From Streptomyces sp. TLI_235 (lineage in GTDB: Bacteria; Actinomycetota; Actinomycetes; Streptomycetales; Streptomycetaceae): DNA of 64,000 nt. The notes below the pieces were generated by a model. It saw nothing but the letters and a program-made list of their open reading frames with translations, ran no database searches and was not told the DNA's origin. The DNA lies in contig NSGV01000001.1 in NCBI GenBank assembly GCA_002300355.1, forward strand, positions 3,658,001-3,722,000, given 5' to 3'. Made by a program: the position numbers and the translations under genes. This document shows, piece by piece, positions 62,928 through 64,000 of the stretch (within the stretch, counting starts at the first letter, position 1; every line of letters starts with the position of its first letter).

Positions 62928-64000
62928 ATGGCTGCTGCGACCCCCGACCCCAAGGTCGCCGACCTGATCGAACGCCACCAGGACACCCTCGACCGCGCGC
63001 TCACCGCGATGGCCGAGCGCGACTACTGGTCGCCGTACCCCGAGTTCCCCAAGGCGTACGGCGAGACCGGCGCCGAGGACGGCAAGGCGGCCTTCGACGC
63101 CCTGCTCGGCAGCGTTTTCACGGTCGAGGGCCAGCCCACCGACGGCGACCTCGTCGGCGGGGAGACCTCCCCGTACGGCATCGAGCTCGGCGTCAGCTAC
63201 CCGCACACCAAGCCCGGCGCGCTGATCGAGGCCCTGGAGGCCGCCCGCCCGGCGTGGGCGGCGGCCGGCCCGGCGGCCCGTGCGGCCGTCTGCCTGGAGA
63301 TCCTGGCCCGGATCAACGCCCGCTCGCACGAGTTCGCGCACACGGTGATGCACACCACCGGTCAGGCATTCGGCATGGCCTTCCAGGCCGGCGGCCCGCA
63401 CGCCCAGGACCGCGGCCTGGAGGCCGTCGCGTACGCCTACGCCGAGCAGACCCGGCTGCCGCAGAGCGCCGGCTGGACGAAGCCGCAGGGCAAGCGCGAG
63501 CCGCTGCAGATGGTCAAGGAGTTCACCGTGGTGCCGCGCGGCACCGCGCTGCTGATCGGCTGCAACACCTTCCCGACCTGGAACGGCTTCCCCGGTTTCT
63601 TCGCCTCGCTGGCCACCGGCAACGCCGTGCTGGTCAAGCCGCACCCGCGGGCCGTGCTGCCGCTGGCGCTGACCGTCCGGATCGCCCGCGAGGTGCTCGC
63701 CGAGGCCGGCTTCGACCCCAACCTGGTCTGCCTGGCCGCCGAGCACGAGGGCGGCACCGCCGCCCAGGTGCTGGCCGTCCGCCCCGAGGTCAAGGTCATC
63801 GACTACACCGGGTCGACCTCCTTCGGCGACTGGCTGGAGGACAACGCCCGCCAGGCCCTCGTCTACACCGAGAAGGCCGGCGTCAACACCGTGCTGGTCG
63901 ACTCCACCGACGACTACCGCGGCATGCTCAACAACCTGGCCTTCTCGCTCTCGCTGTACAGCGGCCAGATGTGCACCACCCCGCAGAACCTGCTGATCCC
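62928..64000 (+). CDS. paaN: phenylacetic acid degradation protein PaaN (5' part)
   Basis: The gene runs off the right edge; 357 residues are seen from ATG 62928 after GAGGAG. The N-terminal part (AERDYWSPYPEFPKAYGE, GETSPYGIELGVSYP) and the dehydrogenase segments (FTVVPRGTALLIGCNTFPTWNGFP, NAVLVKPHPRAVLPLAL, IDYTGSTSFGDWLE, NLAFSLSLYSGQMCTTPQNL) match PaaN-type proteins with an aldehyde-dehydrogenase fold. The catalytic Cys is in GQMCTTPQN. It should oxidise the ring-opened aldehyde of the phenylacetyl-CoA pathway. The rest lies outside the window. Confidence 0.92.
   Translation, partial: MAAATPDPKVADLIERHQDTLDRALTAMAERDYWSPYPEFPKAYGETGAEDGKAAFDALLGSVFTVEGQPTDGDLVGGETSPYGIELGVSYPHTKPGALIEALEAARPAWAAAGPAARAAVCLEILARINARSHEFAHTVMHTTGQAFGMAFQAGGPHAQDRGLEAVAYAYAEQTRLPQSAGWTKPQGKREPLQMVKEFTVVPRGTALLIGCNTFPTWNGFPGFFASLATGNAVLVKPHPRAVLPLALTVRIAREVLAEAGFDPNLVCLAAEHEGGTAAQVLAVRPEVKVIDYTGSTSFGDWLEDNARQALVYTEKAGVNTVLVDSTDDYRGMLNNLAFSLSLYSGQMCTTPQNLLI

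Overview
The window is chromosomal DNA of a very high G+C actinomycete of the family Streptomycetaceae (Streptomyces or Kitasatospora). The evidence is GTG/TTG starts with GGAGG-type ribosome sites, an SsgA-family sporulation protein, DUF6153-, DUF5326- and DUF5994-like small proteins, fused cydDC, a BkdR-type regulator beside a branched-chain dehydrogenase operon, many stand-alone two-component regulators and secreted plant-polymer hydrolases. No rRNA or tRNA gene, CRISPR array, insertion sequence or origin was seen.

Layout. 0-4.2 kb: secreted His/Met-rich proteins, a HAD phosphatase and a GAF-type histidine kinase that resembles the DevS/DosS oxygen sensors. 4.2-10.3 kb: the cydA-cydB-cydDC cytochrome bd operon behind a clear Rex operator. 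10.5-17.7 kb: an OmpR/histidine-kinase pair, a VC0807-like membrane protein and a MacAB-like export operon. 18-29 kb: hisC, a LacI regulator, a metallophosphatase, GDPD, a TerD-vWA fusion, a roadblock protein, a VOC protein, a TetR/DUF4267 divergon with operators, and DUF5994 and CBS proteins. 29-35 kb: a thiC 3' remnant, then two secreted hemicellulases (GH10-CBM13-GH62 and CBM13-GH74) that share an upstream element. 35.7-37.6 kb: thiC under a TPP riboswitch. 37.7-41.4 kb: an NfeD-like/flotillin pair, a TIM-barrel protein and a second VC0807-like protein.

41.6-46.8 kb holds the most interesting unit. It is a tightly coupled five-gene operon encoding a ketosynthase III/OleA-like condensing enzyme, a GT2 glycosyltransferase, an acyl-adenylating ligase, a short atypical P450 and an extended SDR, behind two adjacent palindromes. 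It looks like an OleA/OleC/OleD set without OleB, so a beta-lactone or other two-acyl condensation product, possibly oxidised and glycosylated, is a reasonable hypothesis. I do not recognise a characterised cluster with this set.

46.9-51 kb: a large secreted beta-helix/PKD protein and its internally deleted, frameshifted tandem copy. 51-53.9 kb: tenA, cupin, holin-like, SsgA-like and Nudix genes. 54-64 kb: a globin-reductase, the bkdA-B-C operon and bkdR, a TetR gene with an apparent 1-nt frameshift, a ricin-type lectin, a GT-C mannosyltransferase and the 5' part of paaN. A near-identical 14-bp palindrome lies in front of both bkdA and paaN, suggesting shared repression of acyl-CoA and aromatic catabolism.
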